A DNA stretch of 64,000 bases, from the NCBI GenBank assembly GCA_034359265.1, contig CP136894.1, forward strand, positions 29,666,501-29,730,500, in the 5' to 3' direction. This DNA comes from Canna indica. Its lineage: Eukaryota > Streptophyta > Magnoliopsida > Zingiberales > Cannaceae. How positions within the stretch are numbered: the first letter of the stretch is position 1; the number at the start of each line of letters is the position of its first letter. A program made the position numbers and the translations under genes. Shown in pieces: positions 55,296 through 64,000 of this stretch. The notes below the pieces were generated by a model that had not been told where the DNA came from, searched no databases, and saw only the letters and a list, made by a program, of their open reading frames with translations.

Positions 55296-55543
55296 CCCTT
55301 TTTGATTGATGTCAAAAGGGGGAGAAATGTATAGAAAAAAGGGGGAGAAAAGTATAGGAAAATTTGGGAGAAAATTATAGGTAAAGGGGAGGAAAATATA
55401 GGAGATCCATGCATATAGATAGGGGGAGTTTATTTTCATAGATATGCATGTTGATAGGGGGAGAAATCCCTTAGTTGATATCCTATATGCTTTAATGAAT
55501 ATATTTTCTTAAGGATGTTTGTCATCATCAAAAAGGGGGAGAT
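55296..55543 (+). promoter_or_regulatory. Purine tracts and inverted repeats before the 3' LTR (plus copy)
   Basis: Seven purine tracts occur at about 55318, 55341, 55366, 55386, 55422, 55457 and 55535, the last abutting the LTR. The first belongs to a foldback (55296-55320) whose sequence is the same as minus-strand 11113-11137 of the Sirevirus-type element. A second inverted repeat (55515-55533 with 55582-55600, one mismatch in 19) brackets the LTR border. Confidence 0.8.
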
Positions 55544-57060
55544 TGTTGGCTTTAGGTTTTCAACCTAGGTCTTAATCTCGGTTTTGATGATAACAAACAT
55601 GGGACTAATGATTTCATTGAGAATATCTTTCACGTTCCATATCGAGTAGTGTTCGATGTCCTCGATTGGAAAAATCAAACAAATCGGAAAATCGCAAGGA
55701 CATTGATCGTCGCGCTCGGGTTTGTCGTGGAAATTTATCGAAGCTCGATGAGTGCACCAAAGTCACATTGGACGAGTCCAAAAATCAAATGAAAAGCTCT
55801 CTAAGTTGATGCTCGTTGAAAGCCGGAACTCGGAAACGAAGCGCAGAAGAAGAAGAAGGCTGAAGAAAATAAATTTAGCCTAGGTTCGGTCGACTGGGTG
55901 GTCTACCGAATATAGGTAAAAAGTGGCCGTAGACATCATAAAGGCTACGTCGGTTGACCGACTAAAGGTAAAAAGCAGCATAAGCTACTTCAGTCGATAG
56001 GGTGGTCGACCGATCGAAGCCCAAAATAGGTAGTAGCTCTGTCAGTTGATCGATCGGTCGATCGACCTTCGTTCGCTGAAGACGCAAACCTGCATCGGTC
56101 GACCAGATTACGGGAACACAATTTTGCATCTGGGCAGTCGACCCGTCGTTCAACCGCACAGAGAGAAGAAGTGTTGGTCCCTTTGAGCGGTCGATCGGTC
56201 GGTCGACCGACCAATCGACCGGGCGTCCGTAACTACTAGATTTTAGCCTGTTGGGCTGCCGTTTCTTCGTGAGGGTATAAATATACCTCACCTATCTCAT
56301 TTAACCTTCTTCCTTGATTCTTACAGACTTTATTGAGCACTTAAAATGGAGAATTGAGCTTCAAAGATCGATTAAGCGGAGATCTGTTCTTCCGTGAACA
56401 TTCTCGCAAGCGCCTAGCTTTCTTTCTCAACTCGGGATCTAATACGAGTTCTACCTCCTAACGAGTTGAAGGCGCCAGAGGCTTGCAAAGGAGCATTAAT
56501 ATTTGGTTTAATCTTTTAGCTCTTTTGATTGTATTTTATTTGTTATTTGAATTGTTTTTCTTTGATTTGGGTTTGTACGAAGACCGGGTGTTAGGTCTTC
56601 TTGTGAGAAAGTGGTTACCTTGTTGTGAAGGTGTAAAGCCACTTGTGTAAACTTAGTTTTTAGTAGGATTAGTTTAGTTGTCCCTTAGGGTTGAGGTGGA
56701 AGAGTGCTTTCGATAAGAAGGCGGAGACTTCCGGGTGTGGAAGTACCTAAGGTCGAGAGTGAGACTCTTCGAGTCAAAGTTCTCTGTGTAAGGGAAACGA
56801 GAATTAATCTAGTAAAACTAGTTTGAAAATCCTAAGCGGGGTGCTTAGGAAGTGGAGTAGGCATTGGGGCCGAACCACTATAAATCTTGTGTGTTTGCAT
56901 TGATATATTGTTGTGCTTAATTGTTTTATCTTGCTTCCGCATTTAATCGCATAATTGCATCTTGCCTAAACGATTTAAGAAAACGATTAAAATCGAATTT
57001 AGGCTAATTAATTTAGTAAACACACTATTCACCCCCTCTAGTGTTGCCATTTCGTCTTCA
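55544..57060 (+). repeat. 3' LTR of the plus gag-only element
   Basis: TGTTGGCTTTAGG to TTCGTCTTCA, 1517 bp, complete. Palindrome array 55885-56222, TATA box 56276-56283, U5-side hairpin 56831-56849. Confidence 0.9.
55885..56222. promoter_or_regulatory. GTCGAC-type palindrome array, plus copy 3' LTR
   Basis: Collinear with 49620-49965, but several sites differ in sequence (e.g. GGTCGACT-GGGT-GGTCTACC near 55889, AGTCGATA-GGGT-GGTCGACC near 55993) and one doublet has been lost near 56090. The 4-bp spacer is kept where both halves survive. Confidence 0.6.
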
Positions 57061-57435
57061 GAACTAGCACTCGGGAGCCGCCCAGTTCGTTGCGTTCATC
57101 CGTTTGCGTACCGTAGAGGGTGTTCGTCACTTGGCAGCACCTTGGATCCGAAGCAAGATCATGATCTTGGATTCTCAGAGCAGAAGACGATGTTCGGTCT
57201 TCAAAGATATAACTCTTGACATAGTATCGATTTAACCGTGATGCAAGGATCCGATTGGGTAGAGGATCAATTTCTTTTTCGACTGCGTGTAACAAAATTT
57301 TTGTTATTTGCCCGGTCCTCGATGGCACAACAAATAGTGGGTGCAAGCAATCCTTGGATCTGAGGTTATCATGGTAACCTTGTGATTGACAATCTATCAC
57401 CTTGGTGTATTCCCTATATGGCTCGTAGAGTCTTG
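57061..57435. other. Unassigned segment between LTR and repeat Z
   Basis: I see no coding signal. The minus-strand open stretch 57038-57400 starts in the LTR end and has no motif. It may be the left part of repeat Z copy 1, which has no clear start. Confidence 0.35.
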
Positions 57436-58137
57436 TGTCGGGTACTACTGGGCATAGTGAAGCTTTTACGGAGGTAAGTGAGTAACCAACAATGAATCAA
57501 TTACTTGTAGTAAGAGGAGAGAATGTCCTATGCACTCATGCAAGTGTAATACATACAAATCGACATTAGGGTTTCTGATGGTTCATAATTGAGACGAAAA
57601 CTTGAGAGAGTGGAATACATATGAATCGACATTAGGGTTTGACATGACCTTCATACCCTAGCCGCATTCGGGATATTGTAACCGAAGGATTTGGTTGCAC
57701 GACTACTAATGACCAAAGGGCATTCGATCACTGCAGATTGAACCTTACACTACCCGAGTAGTCAAGATATGTTGCTAGACATCAATCTTGACTCGTGAGT
57801 GGAGTCTTGCACGACCATACTAAAGGGGTTTAGTGGTGGCTCATGGAAATTTGAATAGAAGGTGTTCTATCGAATTTGACTCTCCACTATACATGACTCA
57901 CTATTGACTTAGTGTGGGGCCTAATGGGTTACACACAAACAGGCTTCTAGGGTAACGAGCTTTATGGGATAGAGCTAGAACGCATCACTTAATATTTACT
58001 AGCATGAACATGCCACAACACAATCACAATTCTCGTCTACGGATAAAATCGGGAAAAGTGTTTCCCATTCAAACAAATTGAATGTACTTGAGGAAGGAGT
58101 TCATCGGAACCCTAATTTGTAGGGTCTGGCACACAAT
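57436..58137 (+). repeat. Repeat Z copy 1, conserved part
   Basis: About 700 bp collinear with 60211-60945, sharing phrases such as GTTGCTAGACATCAATCTTGAC, GAGTGGAGTCT, CATTAGGGTTTGAC and GGGCATTCGATC. Strand is assigned from the TATA-like element downstream. Probably U3 of an unclassified long LTR; no coding region links the two copies. Confidence 0.7.
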
Positions 58138-58162
58138 AAGTTTAGACCAACCCTAGGTCCAG

Positions 58163-58437
58163 TTCAATTGTTGAATCGAACCGAATCAATGCTCTAGTTC
58201 ATGGGGTGAACCGGCCCATGACTTGGGTTGGGTTGGTTCTAGCTAGGTGGAAAATTAAATTTCTATTTAGATAGAAATCTTGTTCGAATTTTGAATTCGA
58301 ATCAGGGGAGACTGCCTAGTGTCCCTATCAAATAGGGAGATTAGTTTTGACTCCCTATTTGTTGGGAGCCGAATTTTGGATCCCCATTAGATGGGGATTC
58401 GATTGAAGCAAACCCCGAAATTTTGAATTTCGGGGTT
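58163..58437. other. Hairpin-dense zone, repeat Z copy 1
   Basis: Perfect foldbacks with short loops lie in a row: 58259-58278 (8-bp stem, loop TTAG), 58283-58301 (8 bp, loop TTG), 58322-58338 (7 bp, loop CAA), 58380-58398 (6 bp, loop ATTAGAT) and 58411-58437 (12 bp, loop TTG). Weaker ones lie at 58163-58175 and 58200-58220. Confidence 0.85.
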
Positions 58438-59056
58438 AATTCAAATCTATCAGGACCGGCTATAGTAGCTCCCCTAGGAGAATTATTTAAAGGGGGGGGT
58501 CTGAAGCCCCTTGATGATGAATTGATCTTACAAATATTCTCTCCTCCTCCAAGCTCTAGTCACACCCCCTGTTTCCACCTCTTACCCATCAGCAAGCTTG
58601 GAGAAGCTCCACCGATTTTTTCCCTCGCTGGAAATCGTTGCCTTGTTGGATCTTTGGAGGAGTCCTAAAATTCCAGCAAGGTACTTTTATCTTGTGACAA
58701 TTCCTTTCGGTTTTTCTCATTTCGTTCCTCCCTTTGCTCGCTACCTAGTTCTTGGTGGAAGGGTCAGCCCTTGCTTGGTGCAAATCAGAGATTGAGAAAA
58801 CAGTCCGTTGAGCCACGATGAGCCAGAGTGGTCTCTGCCCCCTTTGTTACGAGATGCTTGGTGTGGACTTTCATAGGAGGACATGCATGTGTGCGTTTTA
58901 GAGCAGCTCATTCACATTTATGGCCCAAGGTATAAAAACTGCTCATTCCTCATGTATTTAATTCTTTAACGTCGCTAAAGTAGATTGTTATTTTCGAGAT
59001 GCTTTTAAATTTTTTAAATCGCTATTTCCGCTGTGTTTCCTCTCCACATCCCAACA
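58438..59056 (+). repeat. Repeat Z copy 1, leader-like part to CCCAACA end
   Basis: After the hairpins come TATTTAAA (58484-58491) and an eight-G run. A stretch near 58600-58700 then resembles copy 2 near 61725-61760 (CTTGGAGGAGTCC...CAAGGTA). Near the end is a GCTATTTCCGCTGTG block and CCCAACA at 59050-59056, which looks like an LTR end. The matching start was not found. Confidence 0.45.
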
Positions 59057-59446
59057 GAACCACCAGAGGGAGTATTTTCTCCCCTGGCATTTCTCAACCT
59101 AGCTGAACCAGCCATGAACATTGGTAGATAAAATGGAGGAGGGCGAGATACTGAGTTGTGGGAAGGCGCCGGTGTGAATCACTAAAGTAGGGTCGGCTCC
59201 GCGGCTACGGCTTTAAGAAGCAAGGCAATCACTCAACGAGAGCGACGTCCGCTACACAAGCCCCATGGTGTGGACCTACCGTGGTCCAGAGGCTGTAGGT
59301 CCCCACGGAGCTCCATTGGTCGCCCATGACCAGCATGGGAGAGACTCCCCATTTGACGGTCATTGATCACACCCCGCTAACAGAGTGAGAGCCGTCAACC
59401 GACAGCAAGCACTCGAGTGCCTCGAAAAAAGACATTCGAATCTCCA
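59057..59446. other. Unassigned segment
   Basis: No coding frame or repeat partner recognised. GC content is higher than in the neighbours. No primer-binding site follows the LTR-like end at 59056. Confidence 0.35.
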
Positions 59447-60200
59447 TGTTGGCCCATGGGTTCAACCTAGGCCTCATTCTCTATTATGATGATAAGAAAT
59501 ATGACACTAACTGGTTTGCCAAGTTTTTAGTTCAAGTTGATAGTTCGATACACCGACGAAGTTCATTTGAAAATCGCGTAAAATAAAGTCAAGACAAGTC
59601 CGGAGGTGATCGAGTCAAAACTTAGGTCTAGGCTTAGAAATGAATGTGATATGCTCCTAGGACCTTAAACAAACCTATCTCAATCGATTCCTAAGCCAAA
59701 ATCTAAAACGAGGCCCAAAACGATCCCCCAGTGAAAAAATCAGCAAAAATCAAAATTAGTGTTATGATTCTAATATCGGTCGAATCTTAACCGACCGAAG
59801 GTCGCCCGAGGATCGACCGAAAGTAGTTTGGAAATCTTCATAACTATTTCGTACGCCGCTCGGCCAAATCTCGGTCGACCGAGTCAAACGGTGGTCGACC
59901 GAAAAGCCCAACGGATGAACGGCTAGTTTAATGCCCATACCTCCATTGCCTATAAATATAACCCTGATTTCATCTTGTGAATCTCTCTTATTGTCCATTG
60001 AGTCAATCCAAGAGAGTTTAAGCTTCAAAGAGTTGATTTCAAGCCCTAGTTCTCAATTTCACACTCTCAAGCATTGGTCTTCATTCTTCAACCCTCTCAA
60101 GCCTGTTAGAAGGAGCTATCCCAAGTTTGATTTCATTTATAGCTTCTGCACTGGATATGGCAATTAGTCCAATTAATTGATCCACAATCCTCGAATTTAG
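59447..60200 (+). repeat. Truncated LTR, distant relative of family X
   Basis: It starts TGTTGGCCCATGGGTTCAACC and has ATGATGATAAGAAATATG near the start, as family X has GATGATAACAAACATG. A small cluster of GTCGACC sites (about 59775-59905) and a TATA box (CTATAAATATAAC, about 59950) follow in the family X order. It breaks off at about 60200, where repeat Z copy 2 begins. The U5 part is missing. Confidence 0.65.
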
Positions 60201-60210
60201 GGCCATCCAG

Positions 60211-60945
60211 CGTGGGGTATTATTGGGCATGGGGAAGCATTTATGGAGTTAGGTGAGCAACCAACATGAAATCGGTTACTCCTAGTGAGAGGAGATAATG
60301 GCCTATGTGTCCCTGCAAGTGTCAACTCGGGAATCTCTGGCCAGAGTGAACATGAAAGTCAGGAAGATGTTTTTAACGTTTCATTATTGAGACGATATCT
60401 TAGCGGGTGGAATACATATGAATCGGTATTAGGGTTTGACCTTTCTTTCGTACCCTAGCCGACTTCGGGACATTGTAACCAAGGGATTTAGTTGCATGTT
60501 AACTATTCACCGAAGGGCATTCGATCCATGTAGATTGAACCTCACACTATCTGGATAGTCATGACATGTTGCTAGACGTCAATCTTGACTTGTGAGTGGA
60601 GTCTCTCACGATCACACTAAAAGGGTTTAGTGGAGGCTCGTAAGATTCGAATAGAAATCGTTATGTCGAATCCGACTCTTCGTTATGTACAACGCACTAC
60701 CGGCTTAGTGTGTGGCCCAATGGGTCACACACAACATGCTAATCTCGTAACGGACCTTATGAGATAAAGTTTGAATGCGGCCCTATATGTCTACAAGCAT
60801 GGACACGCTGCAACTCGATCACGGATCTCGTTTACGGACATTATAAGAAAGATATTTTCTATAGGAACGAATGCGCGATGAAGGAGTTCCTCGATAACCC
60901 TAAATTCTAGGGCATCCTTAAATTGTAGGTATTGACACATGATAA
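60211..60945 (+). repeat. Repeat Z copy 2, conserved part
   Basis: Diverged direct copy of 57436-58137 with many substitutions but the same block order. It begins at GTGGGGTATTATTGGGCAT. Confidence 0.7.
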
Positions 60946-60953
60946 TATTTTAT

Positions 60954-61366
60954 GTAGTTGATTAAATTTAATTATGAATTAAATATTTAATCAACTACTT
61001 GACCGAGAATGTATTTAATTATGAATTAAATATATTTAATTTTGAACCAAATATATATGATGGAAAAATTAGTTTCTAACCATGAGCCTAACTAATTAAT
61101 TGGGATTTAATTTATTTGGATAAATCATAATTAAAAAGAATTCGATTTATGGAGATAAATCATACAATTAATAGATATATGATTTATGAGGATAAATCAT
61201 AATTCTATTAATTAATAGGAAATTAAATTATTTAGATAAACATCTTTCCTATTGTTTAAGCGATTGATTTATTTAGATAATTATCATTCTTATTTATAGG
61301 CTCTTAATTTATAGAAATAAACTAAAGTTTATATTTAATTGGATTTAATTAATTTTGAATTAATTA
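60954..61366. other. Hairpin-dense zone, repeat Z copy 2
   Basis: Seven perfect or near-perfect foldbacks: 60954-60998 (14-bp outer stem plus inner stem, loop ATG), 61012-61032 (9 bp, loop ATG), 61110-61125 (6 bp, loop TTGG), 61144-61161 (7 bp, loop GGAG), 61179-61200 (9 bp, loop GAGG), 61205-61218 (14-bp palindrome) and 61346-61366 (9 bp, loop TTG). AT-rich throughout. Confidence 0.88.
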
Positions 61367-61474
61367 TGAAGCTAATAAAATATAAATTATTTTTTGGAGG
61401 CAAACTCCTAAATTAATTTTAAATTCCGGTTAGAGAGTTTTTAGGGGGCAGGTCTACTCTTGTAACCGCCCCCT

Positions 61475-61494
61475 CCCCCCCCCCCCCCCCCCCC
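61475..61494. repeat. 20-base C homopolymer
   Basis: A run of 20 C just before TTTATATATAG in repeat Z copy 2. The G-rich minus strand could form a quadruplex. Length is liable to assembly or polymerase error. Confidence 0.8.
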
Positions 61495-61794
61495 TTTATA
61501 TATAGTGGTCGAACACTCCATAGGAAGGGGTTGGTTAATTAGTTCTTGATCTTCTTGGAGAAGATCAAGGGCTTGATTCTTTAGAGGCTTTTTGAAAAGA
61601 AAGGCTCCAAAGAACTCCTCATCTCCCTTGGTGACCGGCCATCTACATCCTCCTTCCCCGGTTTTTGTGAAGCCAAAATTGAAGGTGTCTTATTTTATTG
61701 GGTGTGCCACAATCTTCATCTTCTTGGAGGAGTCCAAAAGGACAACAAGGTATCTTCACCTTTTCTCCTAGCCCGATTTCGATTGATTTTTTAG
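61495..61794 (+). repeat. Repeat Z copy 2, leader-like part
   Basis: TATATATAG follows the C run, then a leader-like stretch with a CTTGGAGGAGTCC...CAAGGTA block as in copy 1 near 58650-58685. It ends where the LTR fragment begins. Confidence 0.4.
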
Positions 61795-62093
61795 CTTGTC
61801 ATTCGTTTTCGGATTTTGTCTATGGATTTTGGTTCTTTAGGGATTCAAGCATCATATCGAGGATTTTACATATTGTCTAGATGCCCCAAAACCCAAACTC
61901 TATCCTTTTCGACAAATCCGAGCGCGTTGACCAACGTCCTTCTGATTCTCCGATTTTTTCGATATTTTCGATCGCGGATGTCGAGCGCTAACCAACTTGG
62001 AACCTGAAAGTAATTCTCCATGAAAACATTAGTTCTATATTTGTTATCATCAAAACCGAGATTAAGACCAAGATTGAAAACCTTAGGCCAACA
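61795..62093 (-). repeat. LTR start fragment, family X
   Basis: Minus sense TGTTGGCCTAAGG, then GATGATAACAAATAT, matches the first 300 bp of the LTR at 40919-42241 and then stops. It carries no TATA box. It interrupts the gag-like frame at 62094. Confidence 0.8.
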
Positions 62094-62460
62094 CAACTGG
62101 GTAGAAGAAATGTTGGCTAAATTCAGGATCTCATGCTCAAAATCAGTAAACGGAAGACGAACCCCAAGCTCATCAAAAAGAGTTTGATACATGAAAATAA
62201 ATTCTAGTTCCCCCCCGATGGTACACCATGTCTGACGGCAAACATGGAAGACAATCATAATCCTCCTCGACACCCTCACGGGCAATCGACACGTTCTCTC
62301 GGAAAAGATAAGATACTATTTAGGTTGGTCATCAACGAACCCTACAACTTTATTTCTTCGTTAACCCATGGATAAGAGTATGGGTCCTCTACTGACGACC
62401 CAAACTCTGACTTAGCAACACTGCCTCTCCCCGTAATCGGCCCAGCAAAGATCTCAAAAC
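62094..62460 (-). pseudogene. Gag-like remnant of an unclassified plant retroelement
   Basis: Minus-strand frame with FIFMYQTLFDELGVRLPFTDFE and ILNLANISSTQL (about 62097-62195), which resembles the segment FxxxFF..LGVRxPF...LxxLNxxPxQLHPN found in proteins often annotated as putative plant transposon or retrotransposon gag. A frameshift near 62205 separates an upstream part (ENVSIAREG.EEDYDCLPCLP and, further up, EIFAGPITGRGS). The LTR fragment cuts its C-terminal side. Assignment rests on recollection of the motif, so it is tentative. Confidence 0.4.
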
Positions 62461-64000
62461 CCTAATAAATGGGGACAAATCAATACAAACCTACTGACCT
62501 AAGGCCAATCCTAACAATGCAAGAACTAAAGCAGAGGGCCGAGAGACTCACCGAAGATAACGACGAGCGAAGAAGGTGATCAACGAAGGTATTGCCGGCG
62601 AAGACCTTTGGAGAGCAAGCACCGAACACCAAGAGCATGAGAAAAATTTCGAAACGAAGGAAAGAGGGCCGCTTTGTAAGCCCACAAATGACAACCTCTC
62701 CATCTGACGGTCGGCAATCATGCCATGGTCAAATCTCAGCCGACCAGCTCAGCAAACAACGGTTCTCTAGAAACTCTCAGGACATGAGCGAACACTCTCT
62801 CTACCATGATTACTCTTCGAGCGAAGAGACATGCGCCAATTAGAGACCGTCATGAAGGAAAAATTCCCCACTATGTAGTCGTCACGTCGGGAGCAAAAAT
62901 CGAAGAAACACAAAACGACATGACAAAGATATGCTGATCCGATCTCCCTCAACCAAATAAAGGCCATGGCAGGTACGCGCCACCTCGTGATTCATTTGAA
63001 ATTAGAGTTCGGCCTCCGCAGCAACTCGACACATAAGACAGCTCGGCAAAGTAATACACTTCTAAAATCTAACCGACGTCTGCGGACCAAACCAAGGTTG
63101 GAAACCAGCAATACTTAAAGCTCGGCACGAAGTCCTCCAGACTCCGACCAAGCTCGAGGATTGTGGGCTGGACTAGGCCCAATAACGCTCACACCCACGA
63201 ATCAAATTTAAATCAAGTCAAACGTCTCAACCCGGAGGCTCCACAACCATACAAGGACATCAACGTCCTCATTAATTACAAAAGATTTGTCATCACAAAC
63301 CCGACATCTTCGAGATAAGCCTCAACTCATTCGGAGCAACATCCCTGTGAGATTACCGGACGATACGCCTCGGGTAACATAGAGTCTAATTTCTATTATC
63401 TCCACCTCGATCACATACTGACTTGAGCATCAAATTATCTTTTGTAGGTCCCCCTCGCCGGAGTTACACTTGATTAGGAGACATATCAAATCAGATCGCA
63501 CCACTCTGATCCTCAAGCAGGAACAATTATGGATTTGAGAATTTTCATATCTTTATTATGGATTTGAGAAATTCTCTTATCCATGTTATGGTTTAGGATA
63601 ATTCCTCATTATAACAAGTAATGAAGCCAACGATTATAAAGAAAACTGATGACACCATAGTTTGTAACCTTAAATTAGTTAGAAGGAAATAATTATATCA
63701 GTTGAGTCACTGTAAATCATTGCAATAATCGTAAAAAAAATTCATCAAGACGTGCCAATAAAATTCAATTAATTAATCTGGAGGCATATCAATGAAATAA
63801 AGAGGAAGGTGTTGCAGGAATCTTGAAGGAGAGTTTATATATTCCTCGGATTCAACACCTTACTCACTGTCCACGTGAGGTCGGCTCTGTCTTTCCCTAA
63901 ACCTAAAAAAGATTTCATACTTAAACCTAAAGCATGAATAAATATATTTTAAAAAAAAGAAATCAAGGAGTAAGCGAAGCAAAGTAGTAGATGTAAAAAT
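62461..64000. other. Unassigned, possibly gypsy LTR remnant
   Basis: I see no convincing coding frame. The stretch 63420-63500 (GACTTGAGCATC, then CTTTTGTAGGTCCCCC) resembles a block often seen in the LTRs of Tat/Ogre-type gypsy elements, but I find no LTR end or partner. From 63530 to the window end the sequence is AT-rich with no feature. Confidence 0.3.

Larger units (their letters stand above)
49591..57060 (+). mobile_element. Gag-only LTR retrotransposon (plus copy)
   Basis: In order: truncated 5' LTR (49591-50802), primer site, gag (50870-52265), a 3-kb non-coding tail, several purine tracts and a complete 3' LTR (55544-57060). There is no trace of protease, integrase or RT between gag and the purine tract. 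The gag C-terminus, the purine tracts and the LTR-border inverted repeat match the Sirevirus-type element at 9375-16868, so it is most likely a non-autonomous Sirevirus partner (TR-GAG type). Its right flank is GAACT; the left flank is gone. Confidence 0.85.

Noticed and set aside
57038..57400. 120-codon minus-strand frame
   Set aside because: It begins at the LTR end and runs into unassigned sequence without any motif.
62592..62967. Host gene suggested by a plus frame and a minus frame
   Set aside because: Neither shows domain features, and the region contains LTR-like words; evidence is too thin for a gene call.

Overview
The window looks like repeat-rich plant nuclear DNA. It holds a plant L1 LINE with a DUF4283-type ORF1, Sirevirus-type Ty1/copia elements, long-LTR chromovirus-like Ty3/gypsy elements, a TRIM, a CACTA transposase and hAT-type foldback elements. 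I found no host gene, rRNA, tRNA or CRISPR array. Every recognisable coding sequence is transposon-derived, and all but one 367-codon gag frame are broken by stops, frameshifts or insertions. I cannot name the species.

Nested block (about 0.7-36.7 kb). An L1 LINE lies on the + strand. Its ORF1 is interrupted by a TRIM (3201-3619) and an abutting LTR (1660-3196). Its reverse transcriptase is split by a 28-kb gypsy complex, element D (6700-34965, duplication GAATG). Within D's 5' LTR sit two more elements. Gypsy A (6754-17801, minus, GTAG) carries a complete Sirevirus-type copia element in its gag (9375-16868, minus, TGTTT). Gypsy C (19129-30642, plus, CCTCG) carries a solo LTR (20987-22716, ATGAT) in its 5' LTR. 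The LINE resumes in phase at 34971 and ends near 36699.

Middle block (36.7-40.9 kb). An LTR carrying a hAT-type element (37036-37590, 8-bp duplication TTTCAAGC) is followed by a CACTA transposase fragment, itself split by a solo LTR (39589-40723, AGAAT).

Head-to-head pair (40.9-57.1 kb). Two gag-only LTR elements with no pol face each other, one minus (40919-49590) and one plus (49591-57060). Their 5' LTRs are fused at a deletion junction. They share the Sirevirus-type gag (two CCHC knuckles around a coiled coil), several purine tracts before the 3' LTR and a long non-coding tail. The minus copy has gained a hAT-type element (43113-43823) and a solo LTR (45126-46689).

Right block (57.1-64 kb). 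Two diverged copies of an unnamed repeat (57436 on and 60211 on) each carry a dense zone of perfect small hairpins. There are also LTR fragments, a long C run and a weak gag-like remnant.

The most interesting signals are non-coding and shared between LTR families: CpG-rich palindrome doublets with a 12-bp centre spacing just upstream of the TATA box; a small U5-side hairpin whose stem shows compensatory changes; an inverted repeat bracketing the purine tract/3' LTR border; and hairpin zones whose architecture is kept while the sequence changes. Conserved non-coding motifs in Sireviruses are already described in the literature, so novelty must be tested against that work.
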